Assembly: GCA_031261345.1 (NCBI GenBank)
Contig: JAISKC010000028.1
Location: forward strand, 1 to 64,000
Source: Eubacteriales Family XIII. Incertae Sedis bacterium
GTDB lineage: Bacteria; Bacillota; Clostridia; Peptostreptococcales; Anaerovoracaceae
Length of the DNA: 64,000 bases
Direction of reading: 5' to 3'
Shown here: positions 1 to 11,300 of the stretch, piece after piece
Layout of the letters: every line of letters begins with the position of its first letter
Position numbering within the stretch: position 1 is the stretch's first letter
Notes under the pieces: model-generated
Told to the model about the DNA's origin: nothing
Database searches by the model: none
What the model saw: only the letters and a program-made list of their open reading frames with translations
Made by a program: the position numbers and the translations under genes

Positions 1-576
1 ACGGCGGAGCTGAATTTCCTCGACAGAACGCAGATGAATGATGTATTCTATAAGTACATACCGAAGTTCGAGTATGAATTGGTGTCTTTGAACAAGTATG
101 GGGCGGACGACCTTGTGAAATTCAAGGATACGTTGTCTTTGATAATGCTGATAGACAAGATTCAGACGGGTGATGGGCTGAGCCTACTTAGCCAGTTGCC
201 GCAGGACTATATCGAAACGTTGTCGCAGGATATACCGGATGAACTTACTAAACTGGTGTCCGATGTGGTGACGGCGTTGCTTGTTAGGGCGAACATACCC
301 AAGGATGAGATTGATGAGATTACTGATAGGATACAGGAACGGAGGCTTCAAGAGATGTTTTCATTCATAGATGGATACGATGTACAGGAGACCCGACGGG
401 TCTCAAGGGCCGAGGGTAAGCGTGAGGGTAAAGCTGAGGGCGAGAAAAAGGGTAAGCTTGCTGGCAAGCGTGAAGGCAAGCGTGAGGTTGCTCGCGGTAT
501 GAAGGCTGAGGGCATTTCGATTGAGACTATTGCCAAAATCACGGGTTTGACGAACAAGGCGATTGAGAAGCTTTGA
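1..576 (+). CDS. Rpn / PD-(D/E)XK nuclease-transposase family protein, 5'-truncated by window edge
   Basis: The reading frame is open from base 1, so only the C-terminal 191 residues are visible and the catalytic PD-(D/E)XK part lies outside the window. The visible part has the helical tail usual for this family: a middle region ending in a basic, heptad-like stretch rich in EGK and EGKREG units (about residues 140-170), then a short C-terminal segment, ISIETIAKITGLTNKAIEKL, resembling the 'IAKxTGLsxxEIxKL' ends of Rpn-type proteins. Members are linked to recombination and phage or mobile-DNA functions, but the role here is inferred. The 3' half is repeated just downstream (595-889). Family confidence is good; function is not shown. 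Confidence 0.7.
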   Translation, partial: TAELNFLDRTQMNDVFYKYIPKFEYELVSLNKYGADDLVKFKDTLSLIMLIDKIQTGDGLSLLSQLPQDYIETLSQDIPDELTKLVSDVVTALLVRANIPKDEIDEITDRIQERRLQEMFSFIDGYDVQETRRVSRAEGKREGKAEGEKKGKLAGKREGKREVARGMKAEGISIETIAKITGLTNKAIEKL

Positions 577-594
577 TTAATTGGGGAGTTTTGC

Positions 595-889
595 TTCTGA
601 TGTGGTAACGGCGTTGCTTGTTAGGGCGAATATACCTAAGGATGAGATTGATGAGATTACTGATAGGATACAGGAACGGAGGCTTCAAGAGATGTTTTCA
701 TTCATAGATGGATACGATGTACAGGAGACCCGCAGGGTTTCAGAGAAAAAGGGTAAGCTTGCTGGCATGAGAGCGGGCGAGAAAAAAGGCAAGCGTGAGG
801 TTGCTCGTAAGTTGAAGGGTGAGGGACTTGATGTTGATTTAATTGCCAAGGCCACTGGTTTGACGAACAAGGCTATTGAGAAGCTTTGA
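595..889 (+). pseudogene. Tandem partial copy of the Rpn-family gene 3' end
   Basis: This stretch repeats 258-576 almost base for base through codons for SDVVTALLVRANIPKDEIDE and on to the same C-terminal TGLTNKAIEKL. It begins in the middle of the protein and has no catalytic region. Its basic EGK-type tail is shorter than in the first copy and has diverged. An open frame can be read from 581, but without a convincing start. It is best read as a duplicated gene tail rather than a working gene. Confidence 0.7.
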
Positions 890-907
890 TTTCTGGTTGG
901 TGCTGAT

Positions 908-985
908 GGATTGCGGGTCGGAGCCCGCAATGACAGAGGGGTGGATTGCTTCGTTGCACTCCCGCTCGCTTTGCTCGCTATGACG
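908..985. repeat. Two palindromic repeats (family A and its variant)
   Basis: 908-936 is a family A unit: GGATTGCGGG, a 4-nt loop, CCCGCAATGACAG, with TTGCGGG/CCCGCAA arms. 943-985 is the variant starting GGATTGCTTCG and ending in a TATGACGG tail, without the same strong dyad. Both share the GGATTGC head and the ATGAC tail found all over the window. Confidence 0.85.
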
Positions 986-1129
986 GGGGCGGGGCTTTGG
1001 CTCCGTTTTTTTTGTTTTGTAAAGTTTTTTTCATCTTTTTTTGGTTTTTATGTTTCAAACTCGTTTTTTTGGGTATATATATAGTAACAGTTGGGATTGC
1101 TTCGTTGCACTCAGATGGGGTTTAGGACT

Positions 1130-1158
1130 GGATTGCGGCTCGTGGGCCGCAATGACGG
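1130..1158. repeat. Family A palindromic repeat (GCC-arm variant)
   Basis: GGATTGCGGC, then TCGTGG, then GCCGCAATGACGG. The arms are TTGCGGC/GCCGCAA rather than TTGCGGG/CCCGCAA, so the G-C to C-G change is compensated in both arms. This argues that the hairpin is what is conserved. Confidence 0.85.
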
Positions 1159-1374
1159 GAGGTTGAATGTGAAGTTTATGTAAAGTTTTTATGGTGGAAA
1201 TTTCTTGAAAAATATGTTGTTTTTTTCGATTTTCGGTGTACAATTTATGTTATAGGGACTAGATTAGAATGACTTGGATTTTTGAACTGCTTGCGTTATG
1301 TTGTGTTTGCTTGTTGGGGAATTAGTTGTACGTAGGGATAGATTCACTGGTTAGTGCGGGGGTTGTGTAGGACT

Positions 1375-1475
1375 GGATTGCTGCGCTTCGCTCACGCTCG
1401 CTTCGCTCACTATGACGGGGTAGTGCAGGTGCACTCCCAGCACAGGTTGGATTGCGGGTCGAGCCCGCAATGACA
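1375..1475. repeat. Composite of head variant, family B and family A repeats
   Basis: 1375-1418 is a GGATTGCTGCGCTTCGC-type unit with an internal TTCGCTCAC duplication. 1422-1447 is a partial family B unit around GTGCACTCCCAGCACAGGT. 1449-1475 is a family A unit with a 3-nt loop. The composite shows that the families insert next to each other or travel together, as also at 1937-1998, 52340-52401 and 57316-57450. Confidence 0.8.
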
Positions 1476-1480
1476 TGGTT

Positions 1481-1600
1481 GGTGGTTTGGGAGTTACAGC
1501 AATGTGCTTTTATATAGATGGAGAATTGGATTGTTGGGGAGATTAGTCAGGGGATTAATTTCGTGGTTAGGAAGTTTTAGTTAGTGATAGTATGGGCTTG
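1481..1600 (+). repeat. 120-bp direct repeat, copy 1
   Basis: It starts GGTGGTTTGGGAGTTACAGC and ends GATAGTATGGGCTTG. It matches 2062-2181 with only about six substitutions and no gap. It has no clear ORF and lies upstream of the truncated gene start at 1626-1714, as copy 2 lies upstream of the intact gene start. It was probably part of the 5' region of the surface-protein gene. Confidence 0.85.
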
Positions 1601-1625
1601 TAGAGTAGACTTCAGAAGAGTAAGG

Positions 1626-1714
1626 GGGTACATCTTATGTACACGAACGGACATCAAAATTCTGTATCAAGTAATCACGGCGGCGTGTATGGCAGGGGGA
1701 TTGCTTCGCAATGA
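1626..1714 (+). pseudogene. Truncated duplicate of the giant surface-protein gene start
   Basis: A GGGGGTACAT leader at 1625 precedes ATG at 1637 with the same spacing as the intact gene (GGGGG at 2324, ATG at 2337). The 25 codons begin MYTNGHQNSVSSNHGGVYG, parallel to MYSDGHRKNVKFSQGGAYL of the giant protein. The frame ends at 1714 inside a GGATTGCTTCGCAATGACG repeat, so a repeat appears to have cut or replaced the rest. It is either a gene relic or a short leader peptide. Confidence 0.65.
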
Positions 1715-1827
1715 CGTGGGTTTAGGACTGGGTGGTGGATTGCGGCTCGTGGGCCGCAATGACAGAGTGATGGACCTGCAATGACATAGTGATGGGCCGC
1801 GATTACGGCGGTACGTGGGTAAGGACT

Positions 1828-2041
1828 GGATTTACTGGTGAGTGCAGGGGCACTCCTAGCACAGGTTGGGTCGAGCCCGCAATGACGTGGTCGGATTGCG
1901 GCTCGTGGGTTGCAATGACAGTGGGCTTGATGTGTTGGATTTACTGGTGAGTGCAGGGGCACTCCCAGCACAGGTCCGCGCTTTGCTCGCAATGACAGCG
2001 GTACGTAGGATTGTGGATTGCGGGTCGAGCCCGCAATGACA
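1828..2041. repeat. Cluster of family B and family A palindromic repeats
   Basis: Family B units lie at 1828-1866 and 1937-1975; their core is GAGTGC, AGGG, GCACTC, with a CAGCACAGGT tail (CTAGCACAGGT in the first). Partial or variant family A units lie at 1868-1886, 1892-1920 and 1976-1998. A full family A unit is at 2014-2041. No coding content. Confidence 0.85.
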
Positions 2042-2061
2042 GAGTGGTTGGTTGTTATGAT

Positions 2062-2181
2062 GGTGGTTTGGGAGTTACAGCGATGTGCTTTTAGATAGAT
2101 GGAGGATCGGATAGTTGGGGAGATTAGTCAGGGGATTAATTTCGTGGTTAGGAAGTTTTAGTTAGTGATAGTATGGGCTTG
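2062..2181 (+). repeat. 120-bp direct repeat, copy 2
   Basis: Second copy of the 1481-1600 unit, ending 155 bases before the start of the giant surface-protein gene. Together with the 1626-1714 relic it shows that the gene's upstream region was duplicated and later separated by palindromic repeats. Confidence 0.85.
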
Positions 2182-2187
2182 ATGTGG

Positions 2188-2280
2188 TGGATTGCCACGC
2201 TTTGCTCGCAATGACGTGGGTACGTAGGACTGGATTGCGGCTCGTGGGCCGCAATGACATGGTCAGGGTCGCAATGACGG
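2188..2280. repeat. Three palindromic repeats just upstream of the giant gene
   Basis: 2188-2216 is a GGATTGCCACGCTTTGC variant, 2232-2259 a GCC-arm family A unit, and 2268-2280 a bare CGCAATGACGG tail. They lie between the 120-bp repeat and the ribosome binding site of the surface protein, in what should be its 5' region. Confidence 0.8.
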
Positions 2281-2336
2281 TATTATGGTTGTTAGTTTTT
2301 GGAGGGCTTTTGCCTTAATGAATGGGGGTACATGAT

Positions 2337-5300
2337 ATGTATTCGGATGGACATCGAAAGAATGTAAAATTTTCTCAGGGGGGGGCGTATCTGGTAAGCC
2401 AGAACTTTTCTCCGAAAAACCTTGCTAAACGTGGGGTTTGTTTCCTCGTCACGTTTGTGATGGTCTTTGGGACTCTGTTTTCTTCGGGGCTTTGGGGGTC
2501 ACCGATAGCAGATAGGGCGCACGCCGCGGGTCATGCCTCAAGGGCAGGATTTGTGTCATTCATGGGAGCTGATTTGAACGATACTTCAACGTTCACGGTT
2601 ACACCTGAAACGCAACTCGCCGGCGGAAAGCAGATCTTGAATATCAAGGCGAATTTCCCTCAAGGCAGCACGGACCGAAAGATAAGGGTTCAGTTCAACA
2701 ATGCCTTAGGGTTGAGCACTGCGCCTCCGGGCTTCAAGTCCGACGCTACGAGTCAATGGGTATTTGATTCGTCCATCATAGACGATAGATACACCGGACT
2801 GTTCACGGGTGCCACATGGACGCCGACTGCACAGTTTGTCACAGGAACTTCGAGTCAGACAAAGATCTGGCTCAATACTGGTACATTGGAGTATTCGGTC
2901 GCCGATACCGTCGGTGCACTCGAAATGGACATACTCGTCGGCGGCAGCCCGTCCTACCACGTCACCATGAATGCAAGTGCTGCTGTCAATGCAAATCCGA
3001 TAGTAGTCACAACGACGAGTAGTGCAAATGGCGGATCAGTGATAGATTCTGCCACCGTTGACAGTGTGACCATCAACGCCAACGTCGGTGTTGCAATGGG
3101 TAGCGGAAACGATGGCAATGCCATATACGCCGCACCTGGCACAGCCCTCAGCAAGGGTACCACATGGTATCAATACTATGGCGGAGGCACGGGCAATACA
3201 TCAGGTGCCGTAGTCAAGTCTTTCCGCTTCACGATGAAGGTTCACAACAAATACCTGAACAACATCGATGTCAACACAGGTACATCCGCCGCATATTATA
3301 CAAGTATGACGAAAAGTACTCCTTTCACCAATGGTGACTGGACATACTTCACCTTCACCTTCACAAATTTGTATTTGGCAAATACCGTGAACTTTACTTC
3401 CACGGGTACGGTGAAGAGTGCCCAAGAATTGGCCGCTCTAACTCCTCCCGTTACCACGGATCCAACCGCTGTAGTGAATTGGACCTTATGGGCCGGTCCC
3501 GACAACTACAGTTCAGGGGGTAATGATAGCCGCACCTATGTGAAGAGACTAGACGACACGGAAATCACTACAAATGCAAGCACTGGGTATACTCAATGGA
3601 ATTCCACTCGTCTTATCGTCGATCCGAGAACGACGGGATTTTTGAATCTTACAGCAGGAACCAATGCAGGAACAAGGGTCATGCCACTTCAGGATTCCGA
3701 ATGGAACAAGACCCCCGTCATTTTGGGGTATTATGGATTGGCAAATCCAACTGCCGCGACGATTCCAACCACAAATACGCAACATTTCACCATCAATTTG
3801 GCGGGTACGCAGGATAAAGCCGGCGTCATGGGTATTTCATTGGTGACACCCGGAAACCGTGGCATCAAAAATGTCAATGTTACGTTTATGGACGATACTG
3901 TAGGCAGCTTGGCTACAAAAGCAAACGCAGGCAGTCGCGTGAAACTTGAGCCGAGTGACTTTAGCAAAGCGAACACAAATTATTTCAAAACCATAGTGTA
4001 TGACCTCGACAATAGCACTGTTATGCCTGCGGCATGGCAGGGTTGGGGTACCGGTTCTGAGATGCAGCATGATAATTATGCCATACAGCTATACGGAAAA
4101 CCTCTCGCTAGTAGCGGCGAGGCTGCGTATTCCACCAGTGTCAGACTGCAAGATACGGCGATGTCAAGGGACACTACCGTGGCCGAAAACTGGACATACA
4201 GCAAAGTCAGCACCCTCGGGGCGACTCAACAGCTCTATTACAACAACAAGGTTGTGCATGGCGGAACTATCTCCGCAAACAATACATTCACTGCTGGAGC
4301 TAGGTTTACAAATCAGACGATGACCACATCTCAGGGCAATAATTATATGTATAGTTCCAATGCTACCACCTATTGCCTACCCGTTGTCAGGGGTCAGTCG
4401 TGGTACCTGAGAGAGGGCGGGCTGCTTGATTACGAGCTCGAGCAATTAGGGGGTGTTGAATATACATCTGAAGAAATCCAAGCTATCGCGACCGCCAGAG
4501 CAAATCTGAAGGTTGTTTGGAACGGCAATACCTACACGCTTGCCAATGGGAAACTCACCCTCGAAAGGCTCACTGACAATACAGGCAAGCCTTTCTACAA
4601 GGTTACGGCTCCCGATGTCCTCATCAATGGATTCAATGCAAGCACCACGATCGACGGTATGACGGAACAGGGGCAAAATGCAACGCTTACCTTCAGCTTC
4701 AAAGTAAGGGATTCCATACCTACTACGGTTCTGAAGCCAACGGTTCTGTTCCAAGGCTCAAAGTCAAAGGAAGCCGGTGATAACAGACCGTATAATACTT
4801 CTATATATGGTTATGGTGTTGCCGATACATATAATGTAACTGGCTTTGGCACGGGTCAAAATATGGGGCTGTCAAATCAGACTACGGTCAACCTGAACTT
4901 CCAATCGAGTGCAAACTTCAATGCGAAGACTTCGGCTCGCCTCATAGACAGTACAAACATAGGTTCTTGGACGACTTACAATTACTCGACAGGAAACACG
5001 AAGATTCCGTTGAATCCGGCGGCTGAATCCGAATACAAGCTGAGTGCAAGGAACTATGCAGGCGCACCAGTTCAGGTTTTCTCAGCCCTTATTCCTATTC
5101 CAAAATACAATCAGACCACGGGCAGAATGCCCGCAAGTCCAAGCGGTTTCAATCCGGCACTTCATATGCAGGCGGAACCATTTGGCTGGACGGCTTCTAT
5201 AAAGGAGCCTATATCACCCGTTGCCGTCGGTGGAAACAGTTTGGGATATACTGTCAAATATGCTACCACATATGAAACAGATCCGACGAACGATGCTGCC

Positions 5301-8300
5301 TTCAAGCAATGGACTGACATTCCGAACAAGAATGACATCAGAATGGTTCGCGTCGAAAACAAAAACGGAAATGGAGAGCGCACAGAAATAGCCGAGGATA
5401 CCGGCGCGGATTTCATCATCAAGCTGAACATCACCGATCCTGCGGCCGAGGCTCACTCGGGAAATACGAATATCTATGCTGCATGGATTACTGCCCAAGC
5501 GGCCAGTCTTGACGCTGCGATGCCATCGCAACCGGTTGCTATGATACTGAAGACAGGTGTCATTCAGGGTAATGTCTTCAACGATACGAACAAAAACGGT
5601 ATCAAGGATATCTCCGAAATCGGAAGGTCTGGCGTTACCGTCAAGGCTTACGTTCATAGGGCTACGCAGAATTTCGCTGCCGCAGACCTCCTTGAAACGA
5701 CGACTACGGATTCGAGCGGAAATTATGGATTCTTCGGTCTCGACAAGGCGATCGTTACCGATGTACGCTTTGAAAATCCTGGCGGAGCCGACAATTCGCT
5801 TCGCTTCTCACCCGTAACGGCAGGCGGCTCAACCGCCACAAATATGCCTGTGGCCGGTGAGAATAAGACCTATGGACTGACTTCAAACATCACGCCTTCG
5901 GCGGACAACGCGAAGACCGTTCATGCCGGATTCATCGTCTCTACCACCGTCAATATCGAATACAATGGCGGCGGCACGAACAAGAGTTTGCTCAGATATC
6001 CTGGTGAGAATGTTACAGCTACAGATTTCGGAACCGCGTACAAGTTGGGTACGAGTTTCGAGGGGTGGTTCAAGAGTGCTGCATTTGATGGCGAGGCCAT
6101 CACGGCACCTTATGCAATCACGGCAGAGGACACAAGTCCTACGACTTTCTATGCAAAGTATAAGGACAATGTTGCTCCTGTTACGACCATCAATCGCACA
6201 AACGAGGAGTGGATAAAGGGCACAGATACGATTGCACTTCCTGCGAGTGATTTTGATGGCACGCAGAGCAATACAATAGGCACATTCACGACTTATTACA
6301 AGATCAGCGGCGGCTCACAGCAGACATACGGAGGCACACCTTTCACGCTCGATCAGGAAGGTGCAAATACGATAGAGTATTGGTCCGTTGACGCCGCCGG
6401 AAATGTCGAGAGCCATCACACCGTTACGGTCAACCTTGACAAAACCGCACCGACTTCAACACTCAGCAAGAGCGGAGGTAGTTGGGTTTCGCCTGAGGAC
6501 AAACTCACAATCAGTAGCGTAGATGCAGGTGGCGATAACGCCAGCGGTGTCGATAAGATATATTACAGGTTTGACTATAATGGAGATTTTATAGAGTACG
6601 ACTCCGAAGCAGGGATTTATCTCAGCAGTAGCCTCGCTTCTGGCGACCATACGGTTGGATTCTACGCTGTTGATGAGGCGGGCAACAAGGAAGAAACCCA
6701 TGCAGTAATCATCAAGCTCGACAAGGATGTACCTGTTACCGACGCCTCTCATGCGACCGGCAGTTGGATCACGGGCTCCACAAAGATAACTCTTTCGGCT
6801 GTGAATTCGCAGAATTCGGGAACGACTACGACCTATTACCGTATAGACGGTACGTCTGAGAGTGCTGAGAATTTCGAAGGATTCAGCACATACGATAGTG
6901 CTGATGGCATTGTGCTGGGCAGTGAAGCTCTCCCTGGAGCGCACGTTATCTACTTCTACAGTAGGAACGGTGTCGGTCTCAAGGAGACAGTCAAGCATAT
7001 CGATGTGAAACTCGATGCTGTTGCGCCTGAATCTTCTATCTCCCCTGTGGACGATAGCTGGGTAGGGGCTCTTTCCGAGACGCCTATCACCTTGTCTGCT
7101 ACAGATCCAAACGGTGCTGACGGTTCAGGAGTCAGCAAAGTCTTCTATAAGATTGACACATCTCCACTATGGGTCGAATACAGTAGCCCGTTTAGCCTCA
7201 GTAATTTGCTTTCCGCCGGTGCTCATTCCATTACTTTCTATGCGGAGGACGTTGCGGGAAATAAAGAGGCTGAACACACGGTTACGATCAATCTCGACAC
7301 CACGCTTCCGACGATAGCGAGCTCTGCGGATACTTCTCCTTATTTCAGAGAAAGTACTGAGACCACTTTGACTGCCGCAGATGTGGCTCCGACCAAAGAT
7401 GGACTGACTACTATCAAATACAGATTTAACAGCACGGGCGAGTGGGTTTCTGCTCCTGTGGACGGAAAGGTGACTATTGTGGCACCTGCTTCTTCAGGAA
7501 ACGTGATACTCAACTACAGAGCATATGATAGCGTGGGCAACAGCTCGACTATCGGAAATGCTACATTCAAGTTTGACGTCGAGGCTCCTTCTGTCGGCTC
7601 ATCGCTTGCCACTTCTGATTCAACCTACTACAAGGGAAATCAGCAGACAACGCTGACAGCCACCGATGTTGGTGGTGCCGGTATGGGCAGCACAGGAAAG
7701 ATAATTTATAGTATAGGCGAAGGTCCAGAGCAGACTATTAACGCTTCTTTGGGCGTTGCTTCCGGCAGCGTTACTATTCCTGCACCTGCAGTTTCGGGTG
7801 ATGTCGTCTTGAGCTACCATGCTATTGACAGTATCGGGAATGAATCCGCGCCGCAGAGTGTAACTTATCACTTCGACCAGACAGGTCCTACGATTGAGTC
7901 CAGTTTGCCTGCATTGAATCCTGATGATACTACTAATGGTGCGTATTTCAGTGACAAGACCACTACGCTGACAGCGGCGGATACCGAATCCGGTGTGAAG
8001 TCGATTCACTACAAGGTCGGTTCGGGATCTGTTCAGGACGTCGACGGAATCTCGACAACTGTCACTATACCTGCTCCTGCCGCCGCAACTGGAAATGTAA
8101 CGGTTGAATTCTGGGGTGAGGACAATCTCGGAAATGTTACTACGCCACATGAGACTGTAACGTACAAATTTGATACGTCCAAGCCAACGGTGAAATACAC
8201 ACCTGGTGCTGCACCTTACTACAATGCTAATATTGACGCGACAGTGCAGGGATACATCTCATCAGGTCTGCCTATCACTCAGGTCCAGTATCAGATTGGC

Positions 8301-11300
8301 GAGGGCAATATCGAGACTTTCAATGATGGCAACGAACATTCAATCGTGATACCTAAACCTGCTGAAACGGGTTCGGTAGTTGTCAAATACAGGTCAGATA
8401 TCTCCGGAACCGCGGGTGATTGGCAGCCTATTACCTACAAGTTTGACCTCGATGCGCCTACTTCATCGCATGGCGGATATGATGGAGACGCTGTATACAG
8501 TGCCAATACGACAGCTCATATCGTCGGAACCGACAACGGAAACGGTCCCGAGCAGTCCAAGGTCTCTGCTATCAAGTATTACTTCGGCGAAGATGGTTCA
8601 GAGCCATTGACAGCAAACGGTAGCAGTGCAAATATCACCATCGAGAAGCCCGACACATCAGGCGATGTGAAGCTTACTTACTGGGCAGTTGACGGTGCGG
8701 GCAATGTTGAAGGCACTCCACACGAGGAAACATATCACTTCGACGTGGACGCTCCGACTGTTACGAGCGACCTTGCTGATAGCGGTTTCTACAATGAACA
8801 GAAGAGCGTGAACCTTAGTGCTGCGGAACCTAGCGGTCTCGATAATCAGTCCGGCGTGGCTCATATTTACTACAGTATCAACGGTGGTGCAACTACTACC
8901 GTAGAAACATACACAGCTATTGCAATTTTGTCCCTCCCTGGTTCGGACCGCGTTGTCGATCTTGAATACTGGACAGATGACAATATGGGCAATACGAGCA
9001 CACATATCACGAAGCATTATAACTTCGAGATTTCGAAGCCCGAGGCGAGTATTTCATTGCAGGGCGCAACTTACTACAATGACGATGTCGTTGCGACCAT
9101 CACAGGTATCAATGGATCAACGTTGGCGGAAAATTCAGGTATTTCTAGCATTACCTACAAGATAGGCGATGCGGCTCCTGTGACTGTTACCGAACTCGAT
9201 GTTGTTTCAGAGCCTGCAAATCTCACCGATCGTAGCTACGAGCTGACGATTCCTAAGCCTGATGCTACCGGCAATATAACGGTGCAGTATTGGACGACGT
9301 CAGGAAATGGCAACGTGTCCACGCATGAGTCGGAGATATATCGCTTCGACTTGACGGCACCTTCCTTGAGCTCGAGTTTGTCCGAGAGCCCGTATTACAA
9401 TGATACGCAGCAGACCACACTCCATGCGACCGATGCCTTGTCAGGTGTGAATAATATCAAATATCAGATTGGCAATTTGCCGGAAGTTCCGGTTTCCGGT
9501 GATACAGCGGACGTTTCAATACCGGCCCCTGCAGTTTCCGGAGATGTTGAACTGAAAGTAACGTCTGTGGACAATCTTGGAAATGTGTCGGGTGAGCATG
9601 TCTACACCTACAAGTTTGATGTGGAGGCACCGACGACAGAGCCTTCACTCGCGTGGGACGGCGTTTTCTACAACTCAACCAAGCAGATAAAACTTGAGGC
9701 GACCGATGCCGGTGGATCTGCTACAAAGAAGATCAGCTATAAGGTGGGCGACGCGACGGAGTATACCGTTGTTGAGGCTAGCATCACCGGCGATATTGAG
9801 ATACCTGCACCCGTCGGACAAAATGGTCAGGTCAGAATATACTATTTCGCGGAAGACAATTCGGGAAATGTTGAGGCTGAAAAGTCTGCATTGTACCGCT
9901 TCGGTATCCTCAAGCCGGAAATTTCCTCGAGCCTGCTTTCAAGCCAGCCGAGCGTAGGACCGTTCTATTCCGGAAATCAGGTTGCAACACTGACGGCAGT
10001 GAGCAAGAATGCATCCGAAATCGACCGTATCCTATACATTGTGAACGGCGGAGGCACGCAAACCATTCAGTCGTCTACGGCACTGGTAAGTATCCCCGAG
10101 CCCGAGTCAAGCGGTGAAGTTACCCTCGAGTATTGGACCGTGGACAAGGCAGGAAACACTTCTGCATTGCCTCATATTAAAGACACTTATCAGTATGATG
10201 AAGATGCTCCGTCCGTTGACGCTACGATGAGCAACGTTGCGATACCGCCGACGAGTTATTTCAACACGAGCAAACTCGCCAAGATCACGGCAACCGACGG
10301 CACTCAGGGTGCTGCTGGAGTGTCGGATGTAAAGAGTATTCACTATACGCTTGACTACACGGCGGCCGGTGGCACTGTTCTGAATGGTGAGGCTACGGCA
10401 AAGACGGCCTCAGTCGATATCGAGCAACCGAGCATCAGCGGCAAGGTGGTATTCACCATCTGGGCAGAGGACAATGCCGGAAACTTGAGCCAGACAAAGA
10501 AATACGACCTCATATTTGATGAGGAAGTGCCAAATGTTGAAGTCAATCCCGATCCTTCCCTGTGGTTCAAAACTGCACAGGACGTGGAAATACAGGGAAT
10601 AGACAACGGCGTATCGGGGATAAAAGCGGTTGAATATCAGCTTCTCGATGCAGCCGGTTCGCCTGCGGCAGTAACTGTTTCTGATGACCATGCTGTGGTT
10701 CATCTCGATACCTCTATCAGTTCACAGAGGGTCAGGTATCGTGCGCAGACGAATGCGGGTACGTGGAGTTCAAAGACCACATCCACATTCAGATTTGATA
10801 GTCAGGCACCTACTCTGACATCGAGCCTCGCTACTGCACCGCTCTACAGTGGTATACAGAAGACAAGGCTCGAGGCAGATGACCCCGGCGATTCTGGTAT
10901 CAAGGAATTCCGTTATACCATTACTGGAAAAGATACCGTCATCATATATGCGGGCAACAAGGACTATACAGACGTCATCATTGAGCCGCCTACAACCGGA
11001 AATACGGTCGAGGCAGAATATGAGGTCGTTGACTTTGCTGGAAATATCAGTAACAAGATTCAGGCGGTGTACAACTTCGATACCGCTATCCCGACCATCA
11101 CTGCAACGGTGGCGCCGTCGGGCTACGTGAAGGATGTTCAGAGCGTAACGCTGAATGCGGCTGACGATACAGGTCTCGACCGTATCGTATACCAAATCAA
11201 TGATGAGCCCTCCGTGACTGTTGAGAATCCTGGTCAGGGGCTGAGCAAGGAGGAAACGATCACCATTCCGAAACCTTCGGCGAGCGGCGATGTCGTGCTT

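Larger units (their letters stand above)
890..2336. other. Repeat-rich intergenic region upstream of the giant surface-protein gene
   Basis: About 1.4 kb with no complete gene that I can support. It holds a T-rich stretch (about 1009-1080), at least ten family A or B palindromic repeats, a 120-bp direct repeat (1481-1600 and 2062-2181), and a truncated copy of the start of the following gene (1626-1714). Open frames on either strand here are made of repeat translations and are not called. Confidence 0.7.

Noticed and set aside
1584..1784. 66-codon open frame in the upstream intergenic region
   Set aside because: It is mostly repeat translation and out of frame with the duplicated gene start at 1637.
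890..2300. Possible CRISPR array because of repeated near-identical units
   Set aside because: Units are irregularly spaced, of several types, contain strong dyads and continue across the whole window, including coding regions. No cas genes are present.
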